This document shows, piece after piece, positions 17,496 through 26,071 of a stretch of 40,101 bases of DNA (position 1 is the stretch's first letter; every line of letters starts with the position of its first letter). The DNA is from Pseudomonadota bacterium. Its GTDB lineage: Bacteria; Pseudomonadota; Alphaproteobacteria; Azospirillales; Azospirillaceae. The translations under genes were made by a program, and so were the position numbers. The notes below the pieces were generated by a model, which made no database searches, was not told the DNA's origin, and saw only the letters and a list, made by a program, of their open reading frames with translations. The stretch is taken from NCBI GenBank assembly GCA_023411035.1, contig JAEYPE010000019.1:1-40101 (forward strand). The letters are read 5' to 3'.

Positions 17496-18895
17496 GCCCG
17501 GTCAGCGGGCAACCGGAAAACCGGCAGGCGGCGAAGGGAAAGCCGGTCCGCCGCCGCGTCTCCGGCGCCGATCCAGACGCGCAACGCCTTGGTCGCGCCG
17601 ATCCACAGCAGGATGGGCAGAAGCGAGAAGAAGCCGAACTTGACGATGGTGATGTTGCCGTCGCGGTACCATTGCAGCGACAGCGGGATGAAGGCGCAAT
17701 AGAACAGAACCGCGTAGCGGTTGGTGAAGCCCGACTCCCAGAACCAGCGGTGCAGCCGGCCCAGGATCAGCCCCACCGCCACCATGGTGACGATCACCCC
17801 GATCCACCCCCCGCTCATCCACCCGTCGCCGGCCAGCGAGGTGGTGAGGTTGGAGAAATTGCCGAAATCGTGCAGCGACACCCACTTGACCGGCGCGCCG
17901 ATGGGCTTGTCCGGCCACAGCAGGCGCGGGATCGGCTCGGTGAACAGTTGCAGGTACTGCGTGAACCAGGTGTAGGTTCCCGACTGCTCCGGCACCGCCC
18001 ACAGGATGAAGGACAGGAAATCGAAGTTCGCGATGTCCTGGTTCGACACGCTCTCCACGAAGGACCCCTGGCCACCGTGGAAGATGCTGAACAGCCGCCA
18101 CGGGCTCTCGGTGCCGGCCAGCACGCCGCGCAGGAAGTCGCGGTTGTTGCCCAGCGTATGGAACAGCAGCAGAACCGGCAGGCCGATGGCGAGCTGCCAC
18201 CAGCGGAACCACTTCGTGCGCGTGTGGTACAGCACCAGCAGCACCATGCCCAGCACGCCCATGATAATCGCCCAGCGCCCCCAGCCCAGATAGGCGCGGT
18301 AGCTGACGAAGGCGATGAAGGGGATGAAGGACAGCGGATGGAAGCGGCTGACCCAGATGATGCCCAGCGTCAGCGGCAGGCCCATGGAATGGGCTTCGGC
18401 GATGTAGCCGGTGGTGTTGACGTAGACGGGCTGGCCGGTCAGGGGGTCGCGCTCCATCTGGATGTCGCCGGTGCCGGTGAAGTCCGCGCCCTCCTGCCGC
18501 AGGATGGCCGAATAGACGGCGAGCGGCCCCAGCGCCACCACGGTCAGGGCGAAGGCGGTGATGTCCAGACGGTCGAAGCTGAAGACCGGCGCCCGGCTGA
18601 AGTCCGGCTTCACCCGCCCGGCCCAGCCGCAGGCCATGGAGAAGGCGATCAGGGCGACCGAACTGACCGTCAGCGACTTCACGAACTCCGCCGCGCTCGG
18701 CCAATAGCCCATGAACAGCCAGGCGTTGTCGATCCCGAAGCCGTGGACCAGCAGCGGGCGGATCACGAAGACCAGCGTGTGGAAGATCAGATAATAGGTC
18801 AGAGGGTGGAACATCGACGCGGTGCCGGTGCTCAGGAACACCACGGCGACGAGGGCCACCACCAGCACCTGTGCGATCAACGCCGTTTCGATCAT
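17492..18895 (-). CDS. wzy: O-antigen/exopolysaccharide polymerase (Wzy-like)
   Basis: Polytopic inner-membrane protein of 467 residues with about 10-12 hydrophobic segments and a large extracytoplasmic loop in the second half (about 290-380). Proteins of this form next to a flippase and Wzc polymerise lipid-linked repeat units on the periplasmic face. Wzy proteins have little sequence conservation, so the call rests on topology, on the oligosaccharide-repeat-unit-polymerase look (FHTLVFVIRPLLVHGFG; RLLWPDKPIGAPVKW) and on context. It has an ATG start, and its stop overlaps the GTG of the SGNH-like gene by 4 bases. The specific repeat unit cannot be inferred. Confidence 0.75.
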   Translation of the reverse strand: MIETALIAQVLVVALVAVVFLSTGTASMFHPLTYYLIFHTLVFVIRPLLVHGFGIDNAWLFMGYWPSAAEFVKSLTVSSVALIAFSMACGWAGRVKPDFSRAPVFSFDRLDITAFALTVVALGPLAVYSAILRQEGADFTGTGDIQMERDPLTGQPVYVNTTGYIAEAHSMGLPLTLGIIWVSRFHPLSFIPFIAFVSYRAYLGWGRWAIIMGVLGMVLLVLYHTRTKWFRWWQLAIGLPVLLLFHTLGNNRDFLRGVLAGTESPWRLFSIFHGGQGSFVESVSNQDIANFDFLSFILWAVPEQSGTYTWFTQYLQLFTEPIPRLLWPDKPIGAPVKWVSLHDFGNFSNLTTSLAGDGWMSGGWIGVIVTMVAVGLILGRLHRWFWESGFTNRYAVLFYCAFIPLSLQWYRDGNITIVKFGFFSLLPILLWIGATKALRVWIGAGDAAADRLSLRRLPVFRLPADRA

Positions 18896-18968
18896 GCCGG
18901 GCTCCGCCTCGCTCGTGAACGCGCGTCACCGCCGGCCGAGGCCCGTGGTGACGGCCGGTGTCCTCTTA

Positions 18969-18994
18969 CCGAAAGCAACACTGCCGAAAGCAAC
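18969..18994. repeat. Short direct repeat in divergent wzy/beta-helix intergenic region
   Basis: CCGAAAGCAAC occurs at 18969-18979 and again at 18984-18994, a 15-base period, in the 256-base gap between two divergent genes. It is the only repeated element I see in that gap and could be an operator. I see no convincing promoter boxes on either strand there. Confidence 0.4.
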
Positions 18995-19151
18995 GCCGCC
19001 CGCCCCGGTCGGGTCCCCCCGTCCGGGAACGCAGACGGCGAAGGCCGTCCGGTCCGGGCTATCCGCGTCACGCCTTCGGGGCACCCCGTCCGCGCTTTTG
19101 CTTCATCCGCCCCCCGCCGCCAGTTTCGCTGGAGTGCGGAACGGAGGCGAT

Positions 19152-21104
19152 ATGACGCGGCGGATTCCCGGACTCTCCGCGGGCGGGCTGCTGTGGCTGG
19201 TCCTGTTGCTCGTCATGCCTGCCCTGTCGTTCGGGGCGGAACCGGCGATCCATGTGTCCCCCCGGGGCGACGACCGCTGGACCGGGCTGGCCGCCGCCTC
19301 CACCCCGGACGGGCGGGACGGCCCCGTCGCCACGCTGGCCCGCGCGGTGGAGGAGGCGCGCAAGCGCGGCCTGCATCTCATCCTGATGCGCGGCGGCACC
19401 CACCGGCTGACCGGGACGGTGACGCTTGGGCCGGAGGATTCCGGGCTGCGCATCGCTGCCTTTCCCGGCGAAACGCCGGTCCTGTCGGGAGGGGAGGTGG
19501 TCACGGGTTTCACGGCGGAGCGGAACGGCGTCGTCTCCGTCTCGCTGGCGCGGGAACCGGGGCTGGACGTGACCGTCGCCGGAGAACGCCTGCGCTCGGC
19601 GCAGAGCGGCGCCTTCAACCCCGACGACCCGATCCGCAGCGGCTGGTTCGTCGCGCAGCAGACCAAGGGCGGCGGGGACAAGCGGCAGTTCCGCTTCCCT
19701 CCCGGCACGGTCCAGCCCGGCTGGGTGGCCCCCGGCGTGCGTGTCCAGGCGCTCGACCGGGAGCGGCAGGCCGACGACATCCGCGGCATCGAGCGGATCG
19801 ACCGGAACGGCACGCTGGTGCTGGACCGTGACGGCTGGTACCCGTTCCGCGACGGCAGCACCTTCCGCCTGCTCGGCCATCCCGACTTCCTGACATTTCC
19901 AGGCCAGTTCGCCTGGAGCGCCAAGGACCGGCGCCTGCTGATCCGCCCCCGCGACCCGGCGGTCTTCGCCCGCGACGGAGAGGCGGTGGTGGCCCGCACC
20001 ACCCCGCTGATCCAGGCAGACAAGGCGGACTCCGTCACCATCGAAGGGCTGTCCTTCGCCGACGTTCCCTATGACGGGGCCGCGGTGAGGCTGGCGGGCG
20101 GCACGGGGCACCACGTTCTGAACAACCGTTTCGACGCCGTCGGCACCGGCGTGATTCTGGCCGCCGCGTCCGACAGCGAGGTGCGCGGCAACAGCCTGGA
20201 GCATCTAGGGCGCAGCGGGATCGAGCTTACCCCCGGCAGCGCCGGCAACCGCATCGTCGCCAACACCATCCGCCATGTCGGCGAGGTGAATCTCTACAGC
20301 GCCGGCATCATGGCCGCGGGGGTGACCCGGACTCTGATCGCCCACAACGACATCCGGCACGCCGCGCGCTACGGCATCTCGATGAAAAATTGGAATCCGG
20401 AGACGAAGAACACCGACAACGTGATCGAGTACAACCGCATCCGCGACGTCGGACGGGAGACCGCCGACCTCGGCGCCATCGAGACGCTGGGGCGCAGCGA
20501 CATCGACACGAAGCTGGTGATCCGTTTCAACGACATCCGCGGCACCGGCGGGCTCGGCACCGATGCGGCGGGGCACTGGCTGACGCGCTACAAGGGCTTC
20601 GGCATCTATCTGGACGACCTGACCAACGGCGTGCGGGTGGAGGGCAACTTCCTGGAGGACACCGGCTGGGCTTCCGTCTTCATCCACGGCGGGGACGGCA
20701 ACCGGGTGGAGAACAACATCGCCGTCCTGACCGACGAGCGCGACCGCTTCCTGCGCTTCGAATGGGTGCCGACGGCGGGGACGGCGGGCTTGCTGCGCGA
20801 CAACGAGGCCAGCCGGAACCTGATCCGTGCCCAGGTGCCGGTGGAGCAGTTGGTGACGGCGCTGACCGGCGGGGAATACCGGCTGGAGAACAACATCTTC
20901 GACCGTCCGGCCCGCGGCCCGCGCGCGCCGGGAGCGGCCATGGACCGCGCACAAGCCCGCTCCACCCAGACGGGCGGTCCGCCCGATCCCTATTTCATGG
21001 ACCCGTCGAAGAACGATTACCGCCTGCGCCCGAACTCCCCGGCCTCCAAAATCGGTTTCCAGGAGCTTCCCTGGTCGCGCATCGGGCCGGAAGGCGCGCG
21101 CTGA
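19152..21104 (+). CDS. Secreted right-handed beta-helix protein
   Basis: 650 residues with a clear signal peptide (basic start MTRRIPG, hydrophobic LLWLVLLLVMPALSFG, cleavage probably after GAE at about 30). The N-terminal part (IHVSPRGDDRWTGLAA, then PVATLARAVEEAR) matches the DUF1565/parallel beta-helix family. From about residue 270 there are repeated NRF, NSL, NTI, NDI and NRI coils (for example NNRFDAVGTGVILAAASDSE, RGNSLEHLGRSGIELTPGSA) typical of NosD/PbH1 repeats. Such proteins include polysaccharide lyases and C5 epimerases, so it may trim or epimerise the polymer. Catalytic residues cannot be assigned. A GGAGG ribosome-binding sequence precedes the ATG at 19152. It is the only gene on the plus strand inside the minus-strand transferase/export cluster. 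Confidence 0.8.
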   Translation: MTRRIPGLSAGGLLWLVLLLVMPALSFGAEPAIHVSPRGDDRWTGLAAASTPDGRDGPVATLARAVEEARKRGLHLILMRGGTHRLTGTVTLGPEDSGLRIAAFPGETPVLSGGEVVTGFTAERNGVVSVSLAREPGLDVTVAGERLRSAQSGAFNPDDPIRSGWFVAQQTKGGGDKRQFRFPPGTVQPGWVAPGVRVQALDRERQADDIRGIERIDRNGTLVLDRDGWYPFRDGSTFRLLGHPDFLTFPGQFAWSAKDRRLLIRPRDPAVFARDGEAVVARTTPLIQADKADSVTIEGLSFADVPYDGAAVRLAGGTGHHVLNNRFDAVGTGVILAAASDSEVRGNSLEHLGRSGIELTPGSAGNRIVANTIRHVGEVNLYSAGIMAAGVTRTLIAHNDIRHAARYGISMKNWNPETKNTDNVIEYNRIRDVGRETADLGAIETLGRSDIDTKLVIRFNDIRGTGGLGTDAAGHWLTRYKGFGIYLDDLTNGVRVEGNFLEDTGWASVFIHGGDGNRVENNIAVLTDERDRFLRFEWVPTAGTAGLLRDNEASRNLIRAQVPVEQLVTALTGGEYRLENNIFDRPARGPRAPGAAMDRAQARSTQTGGPPDPYFMDPSKNDYRLRPNSPASKIGFQELPWSRIGPEGAR

Positions 21105-21123
21105 GCCGCCGGATGCGGGAGAC

Positions 21124-21411
21124 TTACGTGTTGCGGATTTCCTGGAGCAGGACGCCGAGCATCTGCTTGAGTTCCAGGTTGTTGTCGTTGTGGACCTTGT
21201 TCGACGCGCTCAGCGCTCCTTCAAGGTTTTCGAATCACTGGTCCACCTTCTCGAAGCCCTGCGCCATGTCGGTGCGCAGCGACTTCACCTCGGTTTCGAG
21301 CGCGGTCAGGCGGCGGTCGATGTGGCGGCCGAGATGGTCGATGGATTCTTCCGGCAGGGCCGCCTTGGCCTGGATGGAGCGGATGGCTGGGGATTTGCCG
21401 GCGCGGTTCAT
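21124..21411 (-). pseudogene. Small coiled-coil protein gene interrupted by an in-frame TGA
   Basis: From ATG at 21411 the frame encodes a 58-residue charged helical peptide (IDRRLTALETEVKSLRTDMA, then QGFEKVDQ). It reaches TGA at 21235-21237 and continues in the same frame for 36 more codons (FENLEGALSASNKVHNDN, NLELKQMLGVLLQEIRNT) to TAA at 21124-21126. The second part keeps about 83% G/C at third positions and the same heptad-like helical character, so it looks like former coding sequence. TGG (Trp) to TGA is the simplest change. It lies 43 bases after the GT4 gene and converges on the beta-helix gene. Unknown function; a read-through or sequencing-error explanation is possible. Confidence 0.65.
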
Positions 21412-21454
21412 GGGGATCGGTTGGAACGCGGATTGATTTTCCACCGGGAGGCGT

Positions 21455-22615
21455 TCACCCCAGGGCGCGCTTCGGGCGGACGGTGGTTCCGGCGGCTTCG
21501 GGCAGCGGGCCGGCGATGCGGTCCAGCAGGGCGTCGAGACCGGCATGCCCGGCCTCATGGGCGGCGCGGGCGCGGGCATGGGCCTGTTCGGAGGCGAGCG
21601 CCAGCGCGTCGCGGTCCTCGGCCCAGAGACGCAGGGCCGGAAGCACGGCCTGGACGAAATCCCGGTCCTGCGGGACGAGGCCGGGGCGGGGGATGTCGCT
21701 GCCGATGCAGCCGCGGTCATGGGCCAGCACCGGCACGCCCGCCGCCATGGCTTCGAACAGGACCAGCGGCTGTGCCTCGTTGCGGTAGCGGGTGGGGAAG
21801 ACGAACACGTCGATGTCGCGGTAGAAGGCCGCCTTGGCGTCCCCGTCCACCGGACCGCGGTATTCCACGTCGCCGTCGAAAGCCACCAGCCCCGCCGCGA
21901 CCAGAGCGTTGTCCATGCGCCCAAGCCCCGGCCCGGCCAGCACCAGCTTGACGTCCATGCCCTCCGCCTTCAGGGCGCGCAGCAGGGCGAACAACGTGTC
22001 CAGCCCCTTGTCGGCGCACAGGTTGGACAGGTGGCCGATGCGCAGCGGGCCGGTCTTTCCATGGCGGGGGCGCGGCACCGGCGGGGTGAAGATGGCGTTG
22101 GAGACGCTCATCGCCGTCCGCGCGGCGGGATACAGCGCCTGGAAGCGCAACTGCATGGCCGGGCAGAGCAAAACATGCATGCACTCCGGACCGGCGACGC
22201 GGGTCAGCAGGCTCATCCGCCATGCGGGCCGGGAAAGGGCGGCGAAGGAATGGTGGTGCAGCGTGCGTTCATAGCGGAACAGCCGCGCCGTGCCGGCCAG
22301 CGCCATCGTGTAGACGATGCCCAACCCCGAATCCACCGGCATGTAGAAGCGCCGTCCGGGGATCGTCGCCCCGGCCACCAGCCGCAGCCCCGCCAGCAGC
22401 ACGCGCACGGCCTTGGCGGCGTGGTAGCGCAGGCCGCCGCCGTTCCGGCCGGGCGACAGGTCCGCGACCTCGATGCTGGCTGCCATGGGGCCTCCCATGG
22501 GGCCGCGGGCGCGCAGGCGGTCCAGCACCAGGGCGGTGACCCGGCTCATCCCGTCGGTGGGCGGCGGCAGGCGGCCCGAGACGACGACATGGGGGGTGTT
22601 GCTGCGGTCGGTCAT
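21455..22615 (-). CDS. Family 4 glycosyltransferase
   Basis: Retaining GT-B enzyme of 386 residues. The C-terminal half has the GT4 features: LRIGHLSNLCADKGLDTLF, LVLAGPGLGRMD, DIDVFVFPTRYRNEAQP and the EX7E-type NEAQPLVLFEAMAAGVPVLA. The N-terminal domain begins HVVVSGRLPPPTDGMSRV, the usual acceptor-side glycine-rich start. No membrane helix. The ATG overlaps the stop of the upstream GT4 gene by one base (TGATG). Donor sugar cannot be inferred. It is the last intact gene of the run that starts at the nucleotide-sugar dehydrogenase. Confidence 0.88.
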   Translation of the reverse strand: MTDRSNTPHVVVSGRLPPPTDGMSRVTALVLDRLRARGPMGGPMAASIEVADLSPGRNGGGLRYHAAKAVRVLLAGLRLVAGATIPGRRFYMPVDSGLGIVYTMALAGTARLFRYERTLHHHSFAALSRPAWRMSLLTRVAGPECMHVLLCPAMQLRFQALYPAARTAMSVSNAIFTPPVPRPRHGKTGPLRIGHLSNLCADKGLDTLFALLRALKAEGMDVKLVLAGPGLGRMDNALVAAGLVAFDGDVEYRGPVDGDAKAAFYRDIDVFVFPTRYRNEAQPLVLFEAMAAGVPVLAHDRGCIGSDIPRPGLVPQDRDFVQAVLPALRLWAEDRDALALASEQAHARARAAHEAGHAGLDALLDRIAGPLPEAAGTTVRPKRALG

Positions 22616-23820
22616 CAGGCTTCGCTTTCACGGGCACCCTCGCGGGCGCTGTCACGGGCGCTGTCACGAGCGGACGTCATCGGCTGGGCACCCAGGCTGC
22701 GCAGGGCCTTCTCCACGGCCTCGGCGAAGAAGCCGGCGTCGGCCAGCGCCTGGAAGGGCCGCCCGTTCAGGCTGAGGCGGCGCCATTCCGCCTCGTCCGA
22801 CGCGACGGACAGCATGTGGCGGGCCAGCCCCTCCGGGTTGTCGGGCTCGACGATGTGGCCGTTCAGCCCGCTGCGGATCAGCAGGTCGCGGGCGCCGCAC
22901 CGGTCGGACAGGATCGTCGGCACGCCCATCGCCAGCGCCTCGTTCACCACCAGCCCGAACTGTTCCTCCAGCGAGGGCAGCAGCAGGCACAGGGTGGAGC
23001 CGAGCGTCTCCGCAACCCCCTTCTCCTGGAGGAAGCCGCGGAAGAGGATGCGCCCTTCCAACCCGCGCCTGGCGACCTCCGCCCGCAGTTCGGCCTCCAG
23101 CGGGCCGGAGCCGCAGAGATGCAGGGGCCGCGCCGCATCCCCGGCCAGTCGCCGGTAGAGATCGTAGGCTTCCACCGCGCGGAGCAGGTTCTTCTTCGGC
23201 ACGAAACGGGCGATGACGGTGAAGTGCCGCTCGGCGAAGGGCACGCCGTCCGGCGCGGGCGCCATTCCCGACAGGCGGCGCACCCGCTCCAGCGACAGGG
23301 TGTCGTAGCCGACGAACAGCCGGTCCTCGGGCAGCCCCAGGAAGCGGTAGTAGTCGACGGTGCGGTGGCTGCCCCCGATGGCCGCCTGATAGGGTTTGTA
23401 GAGCAGGGACTTCAGCGCCTCCCGCCAGAGGACGCGCGGCTTGTCGTCGAACTTGGAGGCGTTCATGTTGACGACGCGCCGGCCCGTCAGCCGCATCGTC
23501 ACCGCCAGGGCGAAGACGTCCGGCTCCTCGTAGTGGCACAGGAAGACGTGGCTGGCCCCCGCCTTGCGGCATTCGCGCAGCAGCGCGCGGTAGACCTGGA
23601 AGGCCGGGATGTCCGCCTTGGAGCGTCCGGGAAACAGCGTGATCTTGCGGAAGTTTTGCCCTTCGCCGCTGGCGTCCCAGGCGTAGGTGTGGGACCTCGA
23701 TCCGACCTCAAGCCCCACCACGTCGTAGAGATGGCCGAACCGCCGGCCCACCGCCTCCAGCCGGTCCATGTGGTAGGGGCCGAACATCTCCCAGGAGAAG
23801 ACCAGCGCGGGTTTCGTCAT
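22615..23820 (-). CDS. Family 4 glycosyltransferase
   Basis: GT-B enzyme of 401 residues. The C-terminal domain carries FTVIARFVPKKNLLRAVEAY, LHLCGSGPLEAELRAEV, GFLQEKGVAETLGSTLCLL and the EX7E stretch EEQFGLVVNEALAMGVPTIL. The N-terminus is atypical (LVFSWEMFGPYHMDRLEAVG) but similar to several capsule GT4 proteins. The tail is low complexity, SARDSARDSAREGARESEA, made by a 12-base tandem duplication (22644-22667). The ATG overlaps the upstream GT4 stop by 4 bases. Soluble, cytoplasmic. Donor unknown. Confidence 0.88.
   Translation of the reverse strand: MTKPALVFSWEMFGPYHMDRLEAVGRRFGHLYDVVGLEVGSRSHTYAWDASGEGQNFRKITLFPGRSKADIPAFQVYRALLRECRKAGASHVFLCHYEEPDVFALAVTMRLTGRRVVNMNASKFDDKPRVLWREALKSLLYKPYQAAIGGSHRTVDYYRFLGLPEDRLFVGYDTLSLERVRRLSGMAPAPDGVPFAERHFTVIARFVPKKNLLRAVEAYDLYRRLAGDAARPLHLCGSGPLEAELRAEVARRGLEGRILFRGFLQEKGVAETLGSTLCLLLPSLEEQFGLVVNEALAMGVPTILSDRCGARDLLIRSGLNGHIVEPDNPEGLARHMLSVASDEAEWRRLSLNGRPFQALADAGFFAEAVEKALRSLGAQPMTSARDSARDSAREGARESEA
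22644..22667 (-). repeat. Exact 12-bp tandem duplication at the GT4 3' end
   Basis: On the plus strand GGGCGCTGTCAC occurs twice in a row (22644-22655, 22656-22667), with degenerate neighbours on both sides. It gives a repeated Ser-Ala-Arg-Asp unit at the C-terminus of the glycosyltransferase. Confidence 0.85.
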
Positions 23821-25088
23821 GCGGCCTGATCCCCCAGCAGAAGCGCGGCGTAACGCGCCAGGACGGCGCTGCGGCTGGCGTGGCCCTCCACCCAGGCGCG
23901 GCCCCGGCGGCCCATGTCGGCGCACCGGGCGGGATCGTTCAGCAACTCGGCCACGGCCCGCGCCATGGCGTCCGGCGCGTCGGGCGGGGTGCGCAGGAAG
24001 GCGTCGATCTCCGTCGCCAGCCGGTCGAGCGCGGAGCCCGGCAGGCAGGTGCAGACGAAGGGCCGCCCGGCGGACAGGATGGTCACCGCCTTGCCGGGCA
24101 TGGCGAAGGCCGCCCCCTCCGGACGCTGCGGCACCAGATGCACGTCGCCCTCCGCCAGCCCCTCGGCGAGATCGCCGGAGGGAATCAAGGGGGCGAACTC
24201 CACGTTGGACAGCGCCATGGCCTTGGCCTGCGCTTTCAGCTCCTCCTCCAGTCCGCCCTGGCCGCGCAGCAGGACGCGGGCGTCGGGACGCAGCGCGTGG
24301 AGGTGGCGGGCCATCTCCAGCACCTGGTCCAGCCCCTGCTTGCGGGCGAAGGCGCCGCTGTAGAGGACGGTCGGCGGCCGACCCTGGGGCCGGGGCAGGG
24401 GGCGGACCGCGTCGGCGTCCACATGGGGCGGGATCACCGTGATGGGCGGCCGCACGCCCAGGCCGCGCAGCACGTCGGCCATCGCCTCCGACAGCACGAC
24501 GATGCCGTCGGCGCGGTTCAGCGCGGCGCGCTCCACCGCCCGGATGGCCCCCAGCGCGGCTCCGCCGCCCATGCCCAGCGCGCCGGCGAGGCCCGACTGG
24601 ATGTCGTGCACGATGGCGATGTGCCGCCCGCCCGGCGCCCGGAAACGGTCGGCGGCGGCGACGCTGAAGATGGACGGGCACAGCGACAGCACCGCCTTGT
24701 GCCGCCCGACGCGCCCGCGGGCGCGGGCCGCCAGGAAGCCGGCGTGCAGCACGCCTTCGTGGATCAGACGGGCCTTCAGCCCTCCGCCCTTGGGCGGGAT
24801 GGTGAACAGCCGCTCGATGCGGACTCCGTTCACGGTGCGGCGGTCCTCGCGCCCGTCGGCGTAGCCGTCGTAGATGGTCTGGCCCGGATAGTTGGGACGC
24901 GCGGTCAGCACGGTCATGTCCGTCCCCGCCGCGGCGAAGGCGGTGGCGAGGTCGGTCATCATCGGCGCGCTGCCGGCGGGTTCCGGCCAATAGCTCATCG
25001 CCACCAGCAGGACCGATGAAGGCAGGGCGGCGGGCGGCGCCGGCCCATCGACGACCGGTGCGCGCAACGCTGTGGATTCATCGGGCAT
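23817..25088 (-). CDS. Family 4 glycosyltransferase, WcaI-like
   Basis: 423-residue GT-B protein resembling WcaI of colanic acid synthesis: VAMSYWPEPAGSAPMMTDLA, VLTARPNYPGQTIYDGY, VHDIQSGLAGALG, VIPPHVDADAVRP, LYSGAFARKQGLDQVLEMA and VHLVPQRPEGAAFAMPGKAV. The last segment replaces the usual EX7E motif, as in this subgroup. WcaI is assigned to fucosyl transfer, and a GDP-L-fucose synthase gene lies 6 bases upstream, so a fucosyltransferase role is a reasonable inference but not shown. The stop overlaps the next GT4 start by 4 bases. Confidence 0.85.
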   Translation of the reverse strand: MPDESTALRAPVVDGPAPPAALPSSVLLVAMSYWPEPAGSAPMMTDLATAFAAAGTDMTVLTARPNYPGQTIYDGYADGREDRRTVNGVRIERLFTIPPKGGGLKARLIHEGVLHAGFLAARARGRVGRHKAVLSLCPSIFSVAAADRFRAPGGRHIAIVHDIQSGLAGALGMGGGAALGAIRAVERAALNRADGIVVLSEAMADVLRGLGVRPPITVIPPHVDADAVRPLPRPQGRPPTVLYSGAFARKQGLDQVLEMARHLHALRPDARVLLRGQGGLEEELKAQAKAMALSNVEFAPLIPSGDLAEGLAEGDVHLVPQRPEGAAFAMPGKAVTILSAGRPFVCTCLPGSALDRLATEIDAFLRTPPDAPDAMARAVAELLNDPARCADMGRRGRAWVEGHASRSAVLARYAALLLGDQAA

Positions 25089-25094
25089 CGGCTC

Positions 25095-26057
25095 TCACTC
25101 CGCAGCTTCGCCGGTGGCGGGCGGGGGCGGGGCGGCGTTCTCCAGGAACCAGCCGTAGGTGCGGCGCAGACCCTCCTCCAGCCCGACCTTGGGCCGCCAG
25201 CCCGTGGCGAACAGGCGCGACACGTCCATCAGCTTGCGCGGATGGCCGTCCGGTTTGCTCAGGTCCCGGGTCAACGCGCCCTCGTAGCCGACCGTATCGC
25301 GGATCAGCCGGGCCAGATCCCCGATGGCGATGTCGTCGCCGGGGCCGACGTTGATGATGTCCTCCCCGTCGTACCGCTCCATCAGGTGCAGGCAGGCGTC
25401 GGCCATGTCGTCCACATAAAGGAACTCGCGCCGCGGCGTGCCGGTGCCCCACAGGGTGACGCTGGGCGCCCGCTCCATCTTCGCGTCGTGGAAGCGCCGG
25501 ATCATGCCGGGGACGGCGTGGGAGCCTTCCGGGTCGAAATGGTCGCCGGGGCCGTAGAGGTTCGACGGCATGGCGCAGACGGCGTTGAAGCCGTACTGCC
25601 GCCGGTAGGCCTGGCACAGGGTGATGCCGGCGATCTTGGCGATGGCGTAGGGCTTGTTGCTCGGCTCCGGCGGGCCGGTCAGCAGCGCCTCCTCCTTCAG
25701 CGGCTGCTCCGCGAATTTGGGGTAGAGGCAGGAGGAGCCGAGGAACAGCAGCTTCCTCACCCCCGTCCTCCAGGCCGCGTCGATGACGTTGGTCTGGATC
25801 AGCAGGTTGTCGCGGATGAAGTCCCCGCCGAAACGCTCGTTCGCCAGGATGCCGCCGACCTTGGCCGCGGCCAGAAGCACATAGTCGATCTTCTCTCGGT
25901 CGAAGAAGGCGCGCACCGCGGCCTGATCGGTCAGATCCAGCTCGTCGCGCCCGCGCAGCAGAAGGTCGGTGTAGCCGTCCTCCACCAGACGGCGGACGAT
26001 GGCCGAGCCGACGAGGCCGCGGTGTCCCGCGATGAAAATGCGGCTGTTTCGCTCCAT
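25095..26057 (-). CDS. fcl: GDP-L-fucose synthase
   Basis: SDR-family epimerase-reductase that turns GDP-4-keto-6-deoxymannose into GDP-L-fucose with NADPH. The 320-residue product is full length. Visible: nucleotide site FIAGHRGLVGSAIVRRL, LAAAKVGGILAN, catalytic Ser and Cys in LGSSCLYPKFAEQP, Tyr-x3-Lys in NKPYAIAKIAG, and PSNLYGPGDHF followed by EGSHAVPGMIRRF, which holds the second acid/base His. The partner GDP-mannose dehydratase (gmd) is absent from the window and must be encoded elsewhere. The start at 26057 gives the family N-terminus (MERNSRIFIAG). The SDR gene upstream is 14 bases away. Confidence 0.95.
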   Translation of the reverse strand: MERNSRIFIAGHRGLVGSAIVRRLVEDGYTDLLLRGRDELDLTDQAAVRAFFDREKIDYVLLAAAKVGGILANERFGGDFIRDNLLIQTNVIDAAWRTGVRKLLFLGSSCLYPKFAEQPLKEEALLTGPPEPSNKPYAIAKIAGITLCQAYRRQYGFNAVCAMPSNLYGPGDHFDPEGSHAVPGMIRRFHDAKMERAPSVTLWGTGTPRREFLYVDDMADACLHLMERYDGEDIINVGPGDDIAIGDLARLIRDTVGYEGALTRDLSKPDGHPRKLMDVSRLFATGWRPKVGLEEGLRRTYGWFLENAAPPPPATGEAAE

Positions 26058-26071
26058 GGGTCTCTGTCCCC

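Noticed and set aside
21235..21924. A 229-codon minus-strand frame joining the small interrupted gene to the glycosyltransferase region
   Set aside because: Its N-terminal part is an out-of-frame reading of the GT4 gene. Only the last 58 codons, from 21411, look like a real gene.
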